NCBI RefSeq assembly: GCF_002117125.1
Contig: NZ_CP019344.1
Span: 1,240,001 to 1,304,000, forward strand
DNA length: 64,000 bases
DNA from: Nonlabens spongiae
Lineage (GTDB): Bacteria; Bacteroidota; Bacteroidia; Flavobacteriales; Flavobacteriaceae
Reading direction: 5' to 3'
Part shown: piece after piece, positions 26,912 to 36,842 of the stretch
How positions within the stretch are numbered: the first letter of the stretch is position 1
Layout: the number at the start of each line of letters is the position of its first letter
The notes under the pieces: generated by a model
Seen by the model: only the letters and a program-made list of their open reading frames with translations
Databases searched by the model: none
Told to the model about the DNA's origin: nothing
Made by a program: the position numbers and the translations under genes

Positions 26912-26940
26912 ACTTCCCAGAAAAACGCCACTACTTCCCA
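26912..26940. promoter_or_regulatory. Direct repeat ACTTCCCA, 21 bp apart, candidate LytTR operator
   Basis: ACTTCCCA at 26912-26919 and again at 26933-26940, a spacing of two helical turns. It lies in the 191-bp divergent gap between the LytTR-system kinase gene (starts 26824, minus) and the T9SS protein gene (starts 27016, plus). The layout fits LytTR binding, although the half-site differs from published LytTR consensus sequences. Confidence 0.4.
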
Positions 26941-27015
26941 AGTTTAGGCTGTTTAGTGTGGAAGGTCGGTGTTTATCCATTTATAAAATAGATTTATAAG
27001 TAAATAGGATCAAAA

Positions 27016-30000
27016 ATGAAATCTATATTACGCTCATCCACCTCTCGCTTACTGTTTATCTTATTTTTTATGGTGATAGGCGAGTATGCTTTTTCATCAG
27101 TCGGGAGCAAAGATTTTTTATATCCAAACATTACTGAGAAGTGTTCAGATTTAATTTTATCTAAGAGTCCTATCAATATAAATGAAGACTTTGAGAGTGA
27201 AAATCTGAATGGTACAAGTGATTATTGCGAAGCATTTATTTGTAATTTATCTTCTTCATGGACAAATCTCAACAATGGGAATGATGATGATATAGATTGG
27301 CGAGTAAATAATGATGCAACAAAATCCACGACCACAAGGGCAAATTTTGGTTTTTCTGAAGGTACAACTGTTGGTAAATACTTTGCTTTAGAAGCTAGTA
27401 ACTGTTCTGATTCAGACGGTATGTTAGAGAGTGACAGGATTTCACTGGATACATATTGTGATAATAAAGTCATAAATTCTAGTTCCATCTCCCAACCAAG
27501 TATTTTAACTCGAGATTTGACAGTCCAGCTTGACAATTCTGGGAATTACTCTTTGACCACCGCCGAGGTTGATAATGGTAGCACCCCTAGTTCAGGTTGT
27601 TCAGGTTTAGAACTTTCTTTTGGTGGATCAGGACCTTCAGGGAGTTTATCAACACCGACTTTTACCGACAATGGTCAAAGAGGAATTATGTTTGATGTAG
27701 AATTCATAAATGGGGCTATTATTACATCATTTGACGTTCCACTTTATCCAGGCACTACTGCTGACTATGAGATTTATTATCGCGTGGGAGGATATCAAGG
27801 TTTTGAATCAACCGCTGGAGACTGGACCTTAATTGGCTCTGCAACTGATGTAACATCTTTAGGGACAAATATGTTAACGCCTTTACCAATAGATATAGAT
27901 CTTAATTTCAACGCAGGTCAAACAGTCGGTTTTTATATAACCAACACTATAGGAGGAGGTATTCAATACAAGGAAGGCCCTAGCTCTGGATCGACAGAAA
28001 TTGCAAGCGATTTCAATTTAGTTGTAACTGGAGGTGTAGGCAAGGCTTATCCATTTGGTCTAACCTATCCTAATCGTCATTTTGTTGGTACGATTAATTA
28101 TGGAGGAACTTCTATACTAGACTTTGATTGTTCTGACATTGGAACCCAAACTGTTACTTTAAGCGGAGAAGACAGCTGCGGGAATGTAGGTAGTAATACA
28201 TCAACGATAACTGTACTGGCACCAGATGCTCCTGATCTCGATGCCTTAAACAATGTTGTTGCAAATTGTTCTTATACCTTGCCAGCAATTACTGGCACTG
28301 GATTAAGCGGGAACCAGGTGTATTCAGAGTTCTCAAATGGTAATGGTTTCAACCTCAGCGCTGGAACCGTCTTGAACGAATCTGACTTTAGTAGTTACCC
28401 TATCACCTTATATATCTATGATGAGGTCTGCGGGATCAGCGATGAAGAAAGTTTCCAACTCACTATCATATCTCAAACCCCTGATATCACCCCATTATCC
28501 CATCAAACTGCTTCAGGATCTTTTATCCTCCCAGTGATCTCAGGTAACAACCTTTCAGGAAATGAAGCGTATTATACTGATGTAAGTGGTGGTGGAATTC
28601 AATATAATGCTGGTGATGCCATTTGCATCACAGATTTTTCAAGCTACCCTGTTACTCTCTACATTTATGACTCAAATGGTAGTTGTAGCGATCAAGAGTC
28701 TTTCAGTCTTAACATTAACCCAAAACCTATTTCAGTAGAATATATCTACAACGGCTCCTGGTCTCCCAATGCACCAGATAGTTCCACTAACCCCTCTACC
28801 AGTTCTGACAAAATTACTATTCAAAGCGGATCTCCATCGCTTTCAAGCGTTATAGCTCTTGATGTTCAAGTTGATGCTAGTGCGACGCTTACTGGTCTCA
28901 CGGGCAGCACCTTGAGTGTAGAACGAGATTTAATAGTAAATGGCATACTGGACTATCAGGAAGCTACCGTATTCAAGGCGGGCTGTTCAAATGCTGACTG
29001 GAATATGGGTCAGTCTGAAATAGGCACACTTGAAGCTGGTGCAGACATTGACAAGATCACGCTTTCGGGTGTAACAAATATCTATTACAGACTTACGTCA
29101 CAAAATAACGATCGTACCGAAATTGCGTTCAATAGTGCAAACACAAACCTGACCCTAAATAGCAGTTCTAGCAATACAGCAGTCATTGATTACGCCAAAA
29201 TTGACTTTGAAAACGGCACAGATTATAGCCTAACGCCAAAACTTACCGTAGAACGCTGGTTCAGTGGAGTGCGCAAGTTCAGACTAGTCTCCTCGCCCGT
29301 TTCAACAAATCATTTTTATGCTGGTGAATCAGACACGAGTGGTACTTCGATCTTTGACAATTGGCAGGAAGGTGGTCGTAATCTTGGCGATGCAGGTTAT
29401 GAATCCGGTTTTGGAACGCACATAACGGGTCCTGGTGGAGCGGCAAATGGATTTGACACCACTCAATCAAATAACCTGAGTATTTACGGCTACGAAAATC
29501 TAAATAACAGCTGGGTTGCAGTGAATTCAACCCATGCTTCAACTGATCAGATCAAGGCGGGAACAACTTATCGCTTGATGATACGAGGTGATAGAGAGAT
29601 CGATCTAACTGATAATTCTTCAGCCGGGCGATCTACCATCTTAAGAACAGAAGGTGAAGTGTTCGTTTGGGATAGAGAATTTGACATCACAGGTACTACG
29701 GGCAGCTTTAACCTTATAGGAAATCCCTACCAGGCGGTATTTGACATACGCGCCCAAGCTACTGACCCCACTGATGGGTTAGATGTCGCAGGGTTAAACA
29801 CAAATAAAATGTGGATTGTAGATCCCAGCGTGACGCCTGCTGGCAGCAACTATGTGAGTTGGGACAATGTTCTGGGAGCGACCTTAGGAAGTTTTAATGG
29901 ATATATGCAACCTGGACAAGCAGTTTTCTTTGAGGGAAGTGGTAATGGTGATACCACGGCTACTCTTAGGCGTGAATACGCCATGACCAGCGCACCACTT

Positions 30001-30714
30001 ACTGGAGTATACTCAACTGGCGGACCACACGTGATGAGGATCAAGCTGCAGGATGCTGCCGGGACAGACCTTGATGGGACCATCATAGGGTTTAATCCCT
30101 CTTTCAGCAATGTGGTGGATAATGATGACTCCGTTAAGTTCCTGAGCAGCACCTTTAATATCGCCCGTAATGATGGCGGCAGCTATCTGGCTATCGAGCG
30201 TCGTGAGTTGCCAGTAGATGGTGAGATATTGCCATTACACCTGAGTGTGGATGTAGATGGCAGCTATCAGGTTTTGATTGCTCCAGTAGACATTCCTGAT
30301 ATGAACGCCTATATAGCTGACGCCCTTACAGGAACAAGAATTCTTGTGGATTCTGTTCAAGAGACCATGCTTTCCTTTGTCGTTTCGGCGCGAGATACTA
30401 TAGGTCTAGATCAGAGGTTTACCGTAGAGTTTGAAGATGTGACTTTGAGTGTGGATGATCCCGCTTTCGCGAAAGCGGAACTCCTACTCTACCCCAACCC
30501 AGCAACTGACGGCTGGTTTAATCTAGACTTTGCAGGAATTGAGGGCAGCAAGACCGTGAAGGTGGTTGACCTACCGGGAAGGCTTGTGGAAAGCTATAAG
30601 ACCGAGGAGTCCAGACTATTCAAAATCGATACGGCAGACATGGCGGCCGGCGTCTACATCGTAGAGGTGGAAGGCAGCACAGGCGCAGCAAGCTTTAAGG
30701 TTGTGGTAGAATAA
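27016..30714 (+). CDS. T9SS-secreted surface protein, paralogue of the giant protein's C-terminal half
   Basis: A 1232-residue exported protein with an N-terminal signal segment (LLFILFFMVIGEYAFS). Residues ~60-390 are beta-rich and Cys-containing. Two similar Ig-like repeats follow (~410-490 and ~495-570, each with SGN..Y......F...D....YP.TLYIYD). The remaining ~650 residues match the end of the 2561-residue protein: YNGSWSPN...NPST, then a beta-helix-like stretch, a NWQEGG segment, the YRLMIRGDREIDL motif, and the type A sorting domain LYPNPATDG ... GVYIVEV. Function is unknown; surface attachment or matrix structure is plausible. It is divergent from the LytTR two-component system, which may regulate it. 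Palindrome copy 11 is at the entry of the sorting domain. Confidence 0.88.
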   Translation: MKSILRSSTSRLLFILFFMVIGEYAFSSVGSKDFLYPNITEKCSDLILSKSPININEDFESENLNGTSDYCEAFICNLSSSWTNLNNGNDDDIDWRVNNDATKSTTTRANFGFSEGTTVGKYFALEASNCSDSDGMLESDRISLDTYCDNKVINSSSISQPSILTRDLTVQLDNSGNYSLTTAEVDNGSTPSSGCSGLELSFGGSGPSGSLSTPTFTDNGQRGIMFDVEFINGAIITSFDVPLYPGTTADYEIYYRVGGYQGFESTAGDWTLIGSATDVTSLGTNMLTPLPIDIDLNFNAGQTVGFYITNTIGGGIQYKEGPSSGSTEIASDFNLVVTGGVGKAYPFGLTYPNRHFVGTINYGGTSILDFDCSDIGTQTVTLSGEDSCGNVGSNTSTITVLAPDAPDLDALNNVVANCSYTLPAITGTGLSGNQVYSEFSNGNGFNLSAGTVLNESDFSSYPITLYIYDEVCGISDEESFQLTIISQTPDITPLSHQTASGSFILPVISGNNLSGNEAYYTDVSGGGIQYNAGDAICITDFSSYPVTLYIYDSNGSCSDQESFSLNINPKPISVEYIYNGSWSPNAPDSSTNPSTSSDKITIQSGSPSLSSVIALDVQVDASATLTGLTGSTLSVERDLIVNGILDYQEATVFKAGCSNADWNMGQSEIGTLEAGADIDKITLSGVTNIYYRLTSQNNDRTEIAFNSANTNLTLNSSSSNTAVIDYAKIDFENGTDYSLTPKLTVERWFSGVRKFRLVSSPVSTNHFYAGESDTSGTSIFDNWQEGGRNLGDAGYESGFGTHITGPGGAANGFDTTQSNNLSIYGYENLNNSWVAVNSTHASTDQIKAGTTYRLMIRGDREIDLTDNSSAGRSTILRTEGEVFVWDREFDITGTTGSFNLIGNPYQAVFDIRAQATDPTDGLDVAGLNTNKMWIVDPSVTPAGSNYVSWDNVLGATLGSFNGYMQPGQAVFFEGSGNGDTTATLRREYAMTSAPLTGVYSTGGPHVMRIKLQDAAGTDLDGTIIGFNPSFSNVVDNDDSVKFLSSTFNIARNDGGSYLAIERRELPVDGEILPLHLSVDVDGSYQVLIAPVDIPDMNAYIADALTGTRILVDSVQETMLSFVVSARDTIGLDQRFTVEFEDVTLSVDDPAFAKAELLLYPNPATDGWFNLDFAGIEGSKTVKVVDLPGRLVESYKTEESRLFKIDTADMAAGVYIVEVEGSTGAASFKVVVE
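30462..30477. repeat. Dispersed palindrome, copy 11 (start of T9SS sorting domain)
   Basis: Perfect 16-mer read as DDPAFAKAELLLYPNP, at exactly the same place as copy 9 in the paralogous sorting domain. Confidence 0.95.
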
Positions 30715-30740
30715 TCTGAAAGGTCATTAATCAATAGGAA

Positions 30741-30764
30741 TCCCGATCTCAAATGAAATCGGGA
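30741..30764 (+). terminator. Terminator-like hairpin after the T9SS gene
   Basis: Stem TCCCGAT / ATCGGGA with a 10-nt loop, then ATTTTATG. The sequence is close to the terminator at 24058-24085, so the 3' flank may be part of the same duplication. Confidence 0.75.
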
Positions 30765-30808
30765 ATTTTATGTCTACCCTAGATTTTATGGGAAACAAAG
30801 AGATTGTT

Positions 30809-31423
30809 CTATTTCACACGAATATTGAACATCTCTCGACCCGCCAACTCACCTCTGAGCACATCATTCTCCTGGACGCGTGAAACACCTGCTGGTGTTC
30901 CCGTATAAATGAGGTCGCCAATCTTCAGGGTAAAATATTGTGAGACGTATTCTATTATAGAATTGATATCCCACAACATGTGTGAAGTGTTTCCGTTCTG
31001 TTGCAGCTGGTCATTTTTGAAGAGCTTGAATTCCAAATTATTTAAGTCGCCTAGTTCTTCTTTTTTAATAAAGTCTCGTGAGATTACCGCAGCACCGTCA
31101 AATGATTTAGCTTTTTCCCAAGGCAATCCTTTTTCCTTACACTTTTGCTGCACATCCCTCGCGGTAAAATCGATTCCAAGACCAATTTCATCGTAATACT
31201 TGTGAGCAAACTTTTTGTCAATATGCTTCCCGATGCGATTGATGCGCACCACCACCTCCACCTCATGATGTATGTCATCACTAAAAGCCGGAATGAAAAA
31301 CGGTTGCTTATTTAGCAATATGGCCGTGTCTGGCTTTAAAAACACAACAGGTTCAATGGGCCGTTCATTTGCTAGTTCAGCGATATGCTCTGTGTAATTG
31401 CGACCTATGCAGATTATTTTCAT
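30809..31423 (-). CDS. Fumarylacetoacetate hydrolase (FAH)-family protein
   Basis: A 204-residue protein of the FAH superfamily, metal-dependent hydrolases, decarboxylases or isomerases acting on beta-diketo acids. It begins MKIICIGRNYTEHI and carries EPVVFLKPDTAIL, the metal-binding set HHEVEVVVRI (His-x-Glu type), an acidic GLGIDFTARDVQ segment, and the C-terminal IGDLIYTGTPAGV motif. The length fits the short acylpyruvate hydrolase-like subgroup. It follows guaB on the same strand after about 170 bp of simple-sequence DNA. The exact substrate is not clear. Confidence 0.9.
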   Translation of the reverse strand: MKIICIGRNYTEHIAELANERPIEPVVFLKPDTAILLNKQPFFIPAFSDDIHHEVEVVVRINRIGKHIDKKFAHKYYDEIGLGIDFTARDVQQKCKEKGLPWEKAKSFDGAAVISRDFIKKEELGDLNNLEFKLFKNDQLQQNGNTSHMLWDINSIIEYVSQYFTLKIGDLIYTGTPAGVSRVQENDVLRGELAGREMFNIRVK

Positions 31424-31597
31424 GAATTAGGTTTAAGTAGAAGTCTAAGCTGAAGTATAAGATTCGATTTAAGTTGCAGATGATTCAGTTTCCGGTTGTG
31501 TGGATGCAAATCTCCGTTTAATTGAAATGGTAGAGTTAATTAAAAATTGAATTTCAATTTAAGCTTAAGTTTAAACTTATACTTGCGCTTAAACTTA

Positions 31598-33070
31598 TCA
31601 TCGACTGTAATTAGGTGCCTCTTTAGTAATAGTCACATTATGAGGATGGCTCTCATGCATACCGGCAGTGGTGATCTTTACAAATTGACCATTTTCTTTA
31701 AGAGATTCAATGTCTTTTGCACCACAATAACCCATTCCAGCACGTAAACCGCCTATGAACTGGGTCATACTTTCATTTAAATCTCCTTTATATGGGACTC
31801 GGCCCACAATCCCTTCTGGTACTAGCTTCTTAATGTCGTCCTCAACATCTTGGAAATAGCGGTCTTTTGAACCGTGCTGCATCGCTTCTACAGATCCCAT
31901 TCCTCGATAGGATTTAAATTTACGGCCATCATAGATAATGGTCTCGCCAGGTGATTCAGTTGTTCCAGCTAGGAGTGATCCCAGCATTACACAATCAGCT
32001 CCCGCAGCGATAGCTTTAGGAATATCACCAGTGTAGCGTATACCACCGTCAGCAATTACAGGAACTCCTGTGCCCTTTAAAGCTTGAGCAGCTTCCATTA
32101 CCGCACTCAATTGCGGGAATCCAACTCCGGCAACCACTCGAGTAGTACATATAGAACCAGGACCTATACCTACCTTTACGGCATCTGCACCGGCATCTGC
32201 AAGATACTTTGCTGCTGCTGCAGTGGCTACATTCCCTACGACAACTTCCAGCTCAGGGTATTTTTCTTTCACACGCTTGAGTACTTCCACCACACCCTTT
32301 GTGTGTCCATGGGCTGTATCAATGACTACAGCGTCAACTCCTGCATCAACAAGGGCGCCTGCACGTTCTACAGCATCTCCAGTAACACCTATGGCAGCTG
32401 CCACACGCAGTCTACCATATTGATCCTTATTTGCATTAGGCTTAAGAGTAAGCTTGGTTATGTCTCTAAACGTGATTAAACCTACCAGTTTGTTTTGATC
32501 ATCGACGACGAGTAGCTTCTCAATTTTGTGCTCTTGGAGTATGGATTCTGCATCTTGAAGAGAGGTTCCAGCCTTTGCGGTGACTAGCTTTTCTGATGTC
32601 ATTACCTCTGTTACAGGTCTGTCATCATTTTTCTCAAATCTCAAGTCACGATTAGTTACGATTCCCTTTATAAAACCTTCATCGTCTGTTATAGGGATCC
32701 CACCTATGCTGTGCTCTGCCATACTAGTTTTAGCATCTTTTACAGTTGCGTTTTGTTTGAGTGTAACTGGATCTAGAATCATACCGCTTTCAGCTCTTTT
32801 TACACGGCGCACTTTTTGAGCTTGAGCCTCAATGCTCATGTTCTTATGCAAGATTCCTATACCGCCTTCCTGCGCCATCGCTATAGCCATACGGCTTTCC
32901 GTCACCGTATCCATCGCAGCAGAAATTACTGGAGCATTGAGCGTTATATTGCGAGTAAATTTAGTTTTAATACTTACTTCTCTAGGTAGAACCTCGCTGT
33001 AAGCTGGGACAAGAAGGACGTCATCGTAGGTAAGTCCTTCGCCTAAAAACTTTGATGTGTGGGAAACCAT
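31598..33070 (-). CDS. guaB: IMP dehydrogenase
   Basis: A 490-residue enzyme that oxidises IMP to XMP with NAD+, the first committed step of GMP synthesis. It has [22 protein letters not shown] at the N-terminus and two CBS domains (residues ~95-205, VTNRDLRF ... [17 protein letters not shown]). The phosphate and catalytic loop is [17 protein letters not shown], with the catalytic Cys at about residue 308. The mobile-flap region has [10 protein letters not shown] and [11 protein letters not shown]. The start at ATG 33070 gives the normal length; the upstream ATG at 33094 adds eight residues and is less likely. Confidence 0.97.
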   Translation of the reverse strand: MVSHTSKFLGEGLTYDDVLLVPAYSEVLPREVSIKTKFTRNITLNAPVISAAMDTVTESRMAIAMAQEGGIGILHKNMSIEAQAQKVRRVKRAESGMILDPVTLKQNATVKDAKTSMAEHSIGGIPITDDEGFIKGIVTNRDLRFEKNDDRPVTEVMTSEKLVTAKAGTSLQDAESILQEHKIEKLLVVDDQNKLVGLITFRDITKLTLKPNANKDQYGRLRVAAAIGVTGDAVERAGALVDAGVDAVVIDTAHGHTKGVVEVLKRVKEKYPELEVVVGNVATAAAAKYLADAGADAVKVGIGPGSICTTRVVAGVGFPQLSAVMEAAQALKGTGVPVIADGGIRYTGDIPKAIAAGADCVMLGSLLAGTTESPGETIIYDGRKFKSYRGMGSVEAMQHGSKDRYFQDVEDDIKKLVPEGIVGRVPYKGDLNESMTQFIGGLRAGMGYCGAKDIESLKENGQFVKITTAGMHESHPHNVTITKEAPNYSR

Positions 33071-33325
33071 GCAATAAGAATTTATTGCACGCAAATATAC
33101 GTTATTTCACAGTAGCAATCGGTACGGACATAAGACCACTTCGCTCATTGACAAAAGACTATCGACCGATTTTCAGACAGCAGTTTAGAACGATGCAAAA
33201 TATATCGACAACATAAAAAATGAAGACTTTTCAGTAGCTCAAGTTGATTTACTACTTGAGACCACTATCTAGAAACTGCGATTAAATTAATCCAACTCAA
33301 GTTTTTCCTAATGAAAACTGCTTTA

Positions 33326-33469
33326 TTAAAATAAATTGTCAGTCGCCCATTTGACAAAATCTTTGTTATAGCTAACTTTTATATCGTGAGGCGGAATAGT
33401 CCTTACCTCAATAGTAGAATCGACTCCATCATTGCCTAACACTATTTGAGCAAATTCATTAGCAGACAT
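33326..33469 (-). CDS. Possible 47-residue protein, unknown
   Basis: A short ATG-started frame reading MSANEFAQIVLGNDGVDST... and ending ...KWATDNLF. Composition is protein-like, but there is no recognisable domain. It lies between guaB and a broken methyltransferase in a stretch that seems to contain gene debris, so it may be a remnant. Confidence 0.3.
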   Translation of the reverse strand: MSANEFAQIVLGNDGVDSTIEVRTIPPHDIKVSYNKDFVKWATDNLF

Positions 33470-33550
33470 GTTTTTTTCCTCTTTCATTTGAAATAGTGGT
33501 TGTTTTCAGTTCCCTCTTATTGCCTTGATGTCAAAGACAGTAGGATACTT

Positions 33551-34212
33551 TTATTCTTTCAAATAGAAAAGATCGTCTTCTTTCTTAATCATTTCAGGAA
33601 ATATATCGGGAAAGATATGATTCGGCCCTCACCATACTTTGCCGTTGTAACTGGTGTCCGATAAATATAGGATCTTTTGGAGATATTCATACATCCACGC
33701 GATGGGATGGAATTCTACCATAGAAAAGATTCCACTCTTTTTCAGACGCTCAGCAATCATTTTTGCCGTGGCTTTAGGTCTGGTAACCAGCCTATCACAC
33801 CATAACTGGTAAAAATGATATCGAATTGCTCTAGGACATTTTGTAAAGTTTCAAGAACATTACAGCAGACAAAATCTGCAGGGATATTTAATGATGCAGA
33901 AAGCTCGTTTTCCTTGTTAATAGCGACATCTATTATGTCCACTCCAGTTACCTCGGCACCACCGGCAGCCCAGCTCAAACTATCTTGTCCAAAATGGTAT
34001 TGCAGGTGCAAGAGTGATTTGCCCTTTACGTTTGGAAACGCGTTTAACTCGTAGGAGTTTAAGGAATTTCTCGCCCCTTTGACGCCGCTCAGGGCAGCTT
34101 TCGCGAAAGCGTCACCATCATAGAACATACTACCCGCGTGCACTGGAGTTTTGCTATTCCAGGTTTGCTTATTGACCTCAAAGAATTTGTCATAATCAAT
34201 GACCAAATTCAT
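33551..34212 (-). pseudogene. Broken SAM-dependent methyltransferase gene
   Basis: The first 145 residues are a class I SAM-dependent methyltransferase N-terminus: LLHLQYHFGQDSL (motif I region), GAEVTGVDIID, and FDIIFTSYGVIGWLPDLK. The frame then ends early at 33757. A shift of one frame around 33763-33776 restores the expected continuation AKMIAERLKKSGIFSMVEFHPIAWMYEYL. That second frame meets a stop at 33631 and reads on into FPDIFPEMIKKEDDLFYLKE, which does not look like a methyltransferase end. So the gene has at least a frameshift and probably a deletion joining it to another gene's end. Intact relatives are usually about 250-270 residues. The start is ATG 34212. Confidence 0.75.
34097..34110. 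repeat. Dispersed palindrome, copy 12 (14-bp core, in the broken methyltransferase)
   Basis: GCTTTCGCGAAAGC core intact, followed by G; the left outer C of the 16-mer is A. Read as DAFAKAA at about residue 34. Confidence 0.93.
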
Positions 34213-34231
34213 TGTTTTAGGTAGTAAAGAT

Positions 34232-35656
34232 TCATTTAGACATGTCCTCCTTCAACGTATTGTTTTCAAATACGCCCGCTTGGAAATTAGATCCCTGTGC
34301 CAGATATCCCAAACCATTCAGTCCCTTGCTATTATAGTTAGCTAGGACGTAATAATTCTGGTTGCGACCTGCATAAAAGATGGGTCCGGTCTTATCAAAA
34401 TAGGCTGCGGCAATGTCGTACATGCCTACCTCAACCATCACTCCCTGTGGTTTTCCATCTTTGTAGAAAGCATAGGACTTAGTCATATAGTTAGGCGTTT
34501 TTCTTTGTTGGAATCCATCTGGACAAGCGTCAGTGGTACAGATTTGATAATCATTAAGGGCGGTTGTCAGGTCATATGACTTAGATAGTTTTCCATTTTT
34601 ATAAATTCCTGCTTCAACGGGAATTTTATCTAAGATTTTGATACCATAACCATCTAACTTACCATTTTTAAAATGACCCACGGTATAAGCTTCAGATTGA
34701 GTGAGGTCTTTAATGAAGCCAGGTCCGTTCAATAGTCCTTTAGAGAAATTCCCAGCTTGTTTTACTCCATAACCTTGAAACTGTCCTGGACCTTCTAGTT
34801 TTCCGTCTTTATAAAACCCCTGCGATCTTCCCAAATCATTTGTGTACCCATTCCATTTTAATGATTGATCATCAAGAGACCATTGTAGTTCAATCTGGTT
34901 CATGGGATCTGCGCTCATAGTTCCATCTGTATAGTGGTATCGCTTAACATCCTTAAACTCATTATCCATGAAACGTGAAGCAGTAACTCTCCCCTTGCTA
35001 TCTCGTATATGTTCATAGCTATAGGCGGTAGGTTTTGAATTCTGGCTGCTGTATTCATAAAACGTTTGCTCGCCAAAATCATTATATCGCTTAATCATTT
35101 CACCACCGTAAGTACTGGTTGAAGTCATTACGAGTTCATCGCCATCGATCTTATAACTGTAAAAGTTATTACCCATTTTAATTACCCTTCCTACCTCATC
35201 ATATTCATAGATTGTTTCCTTATCAGCCACCATATTATAGACGCCCCTTCTTACAGGCTTGCTTTTGAATACAGTTTTAGAGACAAGATTTCCCTTATCG
35301 TCGTAGGCATAAGTTTCTTGAATCTCCTTACCATCTCGATCTACATCCCGTATTTCTGTTATAAGACCTTTGCCGTTTCTAAATATTTTGAGCTGATCAG
35401 CATAATTTTTATTGACACCGGGTTCAAAGACTTTTTCTACATTCCCTTTATCATCATAAAAAATGGTATACCTCAACTTGCCTTGCTGCCAGAAGTGGTC
35501 GATTGCCTTTACCTTTCCCGCATCTTCAGCAGGAAGTGATAATGCACGTTCATAGGGCTGAGGATTAACGGGAGCAAAAGTTTTGAGGTCTACTTTTTTT
35601 TGAGCGGATACCATGGTAACCACACCAAAAAGAAACAAGAAAAATAACCTTTTCAT
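34232..35656 (-). CDS. Exported YD-like / MORN-like repeat protein
   Basis: A 474-residue protein with a signal peptide (MKRLFFLFLFGVVTMVSAQ). Just after it is the motif APVNP, shared with several other proteins of this array. Residues ~60-280 contain YD-repeat-like units (YAYDDKGNLVSKTVF, IYEYDEVGRVIKMGN, KRYNDFGEQTFYEY), and RYHYTDGTMSADP resembles the C-terminal motif of its neighbours. Residues ~285-474 are MORN-like repeats (YKDGKLEGPGQFQGYG, FSKGLLNGPGFIKD, FKNGKLDGYGIKI). It is the last gene of a twelve-gene minus-strand array. Function is unknown. It is distinguished by combining the two repeat types. Confidence 0.7.
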   Translation of the reverse strand: MKRLFFLFLFGVVTMVSAQKKVDLKTFAPVNPQPYERALSLPAEDAGKVKAIDHFWQQGKLRYTIFYDDKGNVEKVFEPGVNKNYADQLKIFRNGKGLITEIRDVDRDGKEIQETYAYDDKGNLVSKTVFKSKPVRRGVYNMVADKETIYEYDEVGRVIKMGNNFYSYKIDGDELVMTSTSTYGGEMIKRYNDFGEQTFYEYSSQNSKPTAYSYEHIRDSKGRVTASRFMDNEFKDVKRYHYTDGTMSADPMNQIELQWSLDDQSLKWNGYTNDLGRSQGFYKDGKLEGPGQFQGYGVKQAGNFSKGLLNGPGFIKDLTQSEAYTVGHFKNGKLDGYGIKILDKIPVEAGIYKNGKLSKSYDLTTALNDYQICTTDACPDGFQQRKTPNYMTKSYAFYKDGKPQGVMVEVGMYDIAAAYFDKTGPIFYAGRNQNYYVLANYNSKGLNGLGYLAQGSNFQAGVFENNTLKEDMSK

Positions 35657-35741
35657 ATCAAATGATTTAGGAAATAAAATTGCGTCAATCGTAAAATATC
35701 GGCAATACGACAGTTAGCGTATTTCTCCTGCCTGAACCGCT

Positions 35742-36740
35742 TCATTTCTTGATCTTAGGCACGCGCCTTTGAAACAGTATATCAAATTCAGTGCTTCCAC
35801 TGGTAGTGCTATCTGGGTAATAAAGTTTGCGGAAAATAAAGCGATCATCGAGTTTCCCGAAATTCTTGAAGGTTTTATGTCTTTTTGTCCAGTCGTTTGT
35901 ACGCGCATCAGTGCTGGTGCTGTACTGCTCGATCATGATCTCATCTTTTGCCAGCTCACGTCTTACTCTGAAGAGCTCGTCTTGCGAAATCTCGACTGCT
36001 TTTCTCAAGATTTTTACCGTCTCATATCCCGATTTAGAACTGCGTATTTTGTAAAATCCAGTAAAATCCAAAACGTGTATAAGAGGTCGATCCTTTGTTA
36101 AGCGGGCAAATGGCTTACCCTCATGATAATATACCGTGTATAATTTAGTCATTTTGCCGTCTGGCGCATAGGTTTCTTCAGTCACGCTTATGAGACGGTT
36201 ATCTATGCCTCCATAATAGAAAAATGCCATAATTTTATCACCTTTCTTAGGTGTCAATACAGCCTCGACCAGTAGATCGTCTTCATATTCAAAAGTGGTT
36301 GTGTAATTTGTATAATGCCCTGTAGCGGTTTCCTTAATGATTCTACCCTGCGTATCATGTTCAAATCTAATTAGGGCATCAAATCCTCCCGCGCTGGTTT
36401 TGCGCACGATGCTGTCCAGTCGCTTACCCGTATAGAAAAATTCATCAAAAGTCTCTGATGCATAACTCCCAAAAATCTGGCGGTAATCCTGAAACTTGAG
36501 ACCATCTTCATTATAGTTAAGAACCTCCAGCATCGCAGGTTCATAACCTGTGCTATCTGCTTTGTAAGTCGCAGTCTGTACACGATAGACTTCATTATTT
36601 GAAGGTGCGTCTTCTTGAGTTATTGCTGGCAAACCTATGTGTTGCAGGTCTGCAGGAATTTGCGCGACTAGAGGGCCGGATAGGAATATCGCTTTCGCGA
36701 AAGCGAAACTCAAAACAAGGGTAAGAACTTTTTTATTCAT
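35742..36740 (-). CDS. Exported YD-like protein, array member
   Basis: 332 residues. The signal peptide contains the palindrome-encoded SFAFAKAIF (residues ~11-19) before GPLVAQ. The body has sparse YD-like units (NYNEDGLKFQDYR, RFEHDTQGRIIKETA). The C-terminus has the array-wide ending RKLYYPDSTTSGSTEFD plus a basic tail. It is separated from the next genes by about 85-100 bp on each side. No enzyme motif is visible. The family is unrecognised. Confidence 0.65.
   Translation of the reverse strand: MNKKVLTLVLSFAFAKAIFLSGPLVAQIPADLQHIGLPAITQEDAPSNNEVYRVQTATYKADSTGYEPAMLEVLNYNEDGLKFQDYRQIFGSYASETFDEFFYTGKRLDSIVRKTSAGGFDALIRFEHDTQGRIIKETATGHYTNYTTTFEYEDDLLVEAVLTPKKGDKIMAFFYYGGIDNRLISVTEETYAPDGKMTKLYTVYYHEGKPFARLTKDRPLIHVLDFTGFYKIRSSKSGYETVKILRKAVEISQDELFRVRRELAKDEIMIEQYSTSTDARTNDWTKRHKTFKNFGKLDDRFIFRKLYYPDSTTSGSTEFDILFQRRVPKIKK
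36690..36705. repeat. Dispersed palindrome, copy 13 (in a signal peptide)
   Basis: Perfect 16-mer, read as AFAKA at residues ~12-17 within the hydrophobic core of the signal peptide of the 35742-36740 gene. Confidence 0.95.
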
Positions 36741-36842
36741 TTTTAATCAATTTCAGGATCTGACCAGCGCCTGATCATATTACTTCATCATGTAAATGCT
36801 ACGCAATCAATAGAGTCTTATCCGTGGATAATTTTTTTATTA

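Noticed and set aside
31440..31597. Possible small RNA or repeat array between FAH and guaB genes
   Set aside because: Sequence is TTAAG/AAACTT-type low complexity without stable structure, promoter or terminator.
32084..32479. 131-residue plus-strand frame opposite guaB
   Set aside because: Lies fully within guaB on the other strand, a codon-bias shadow.
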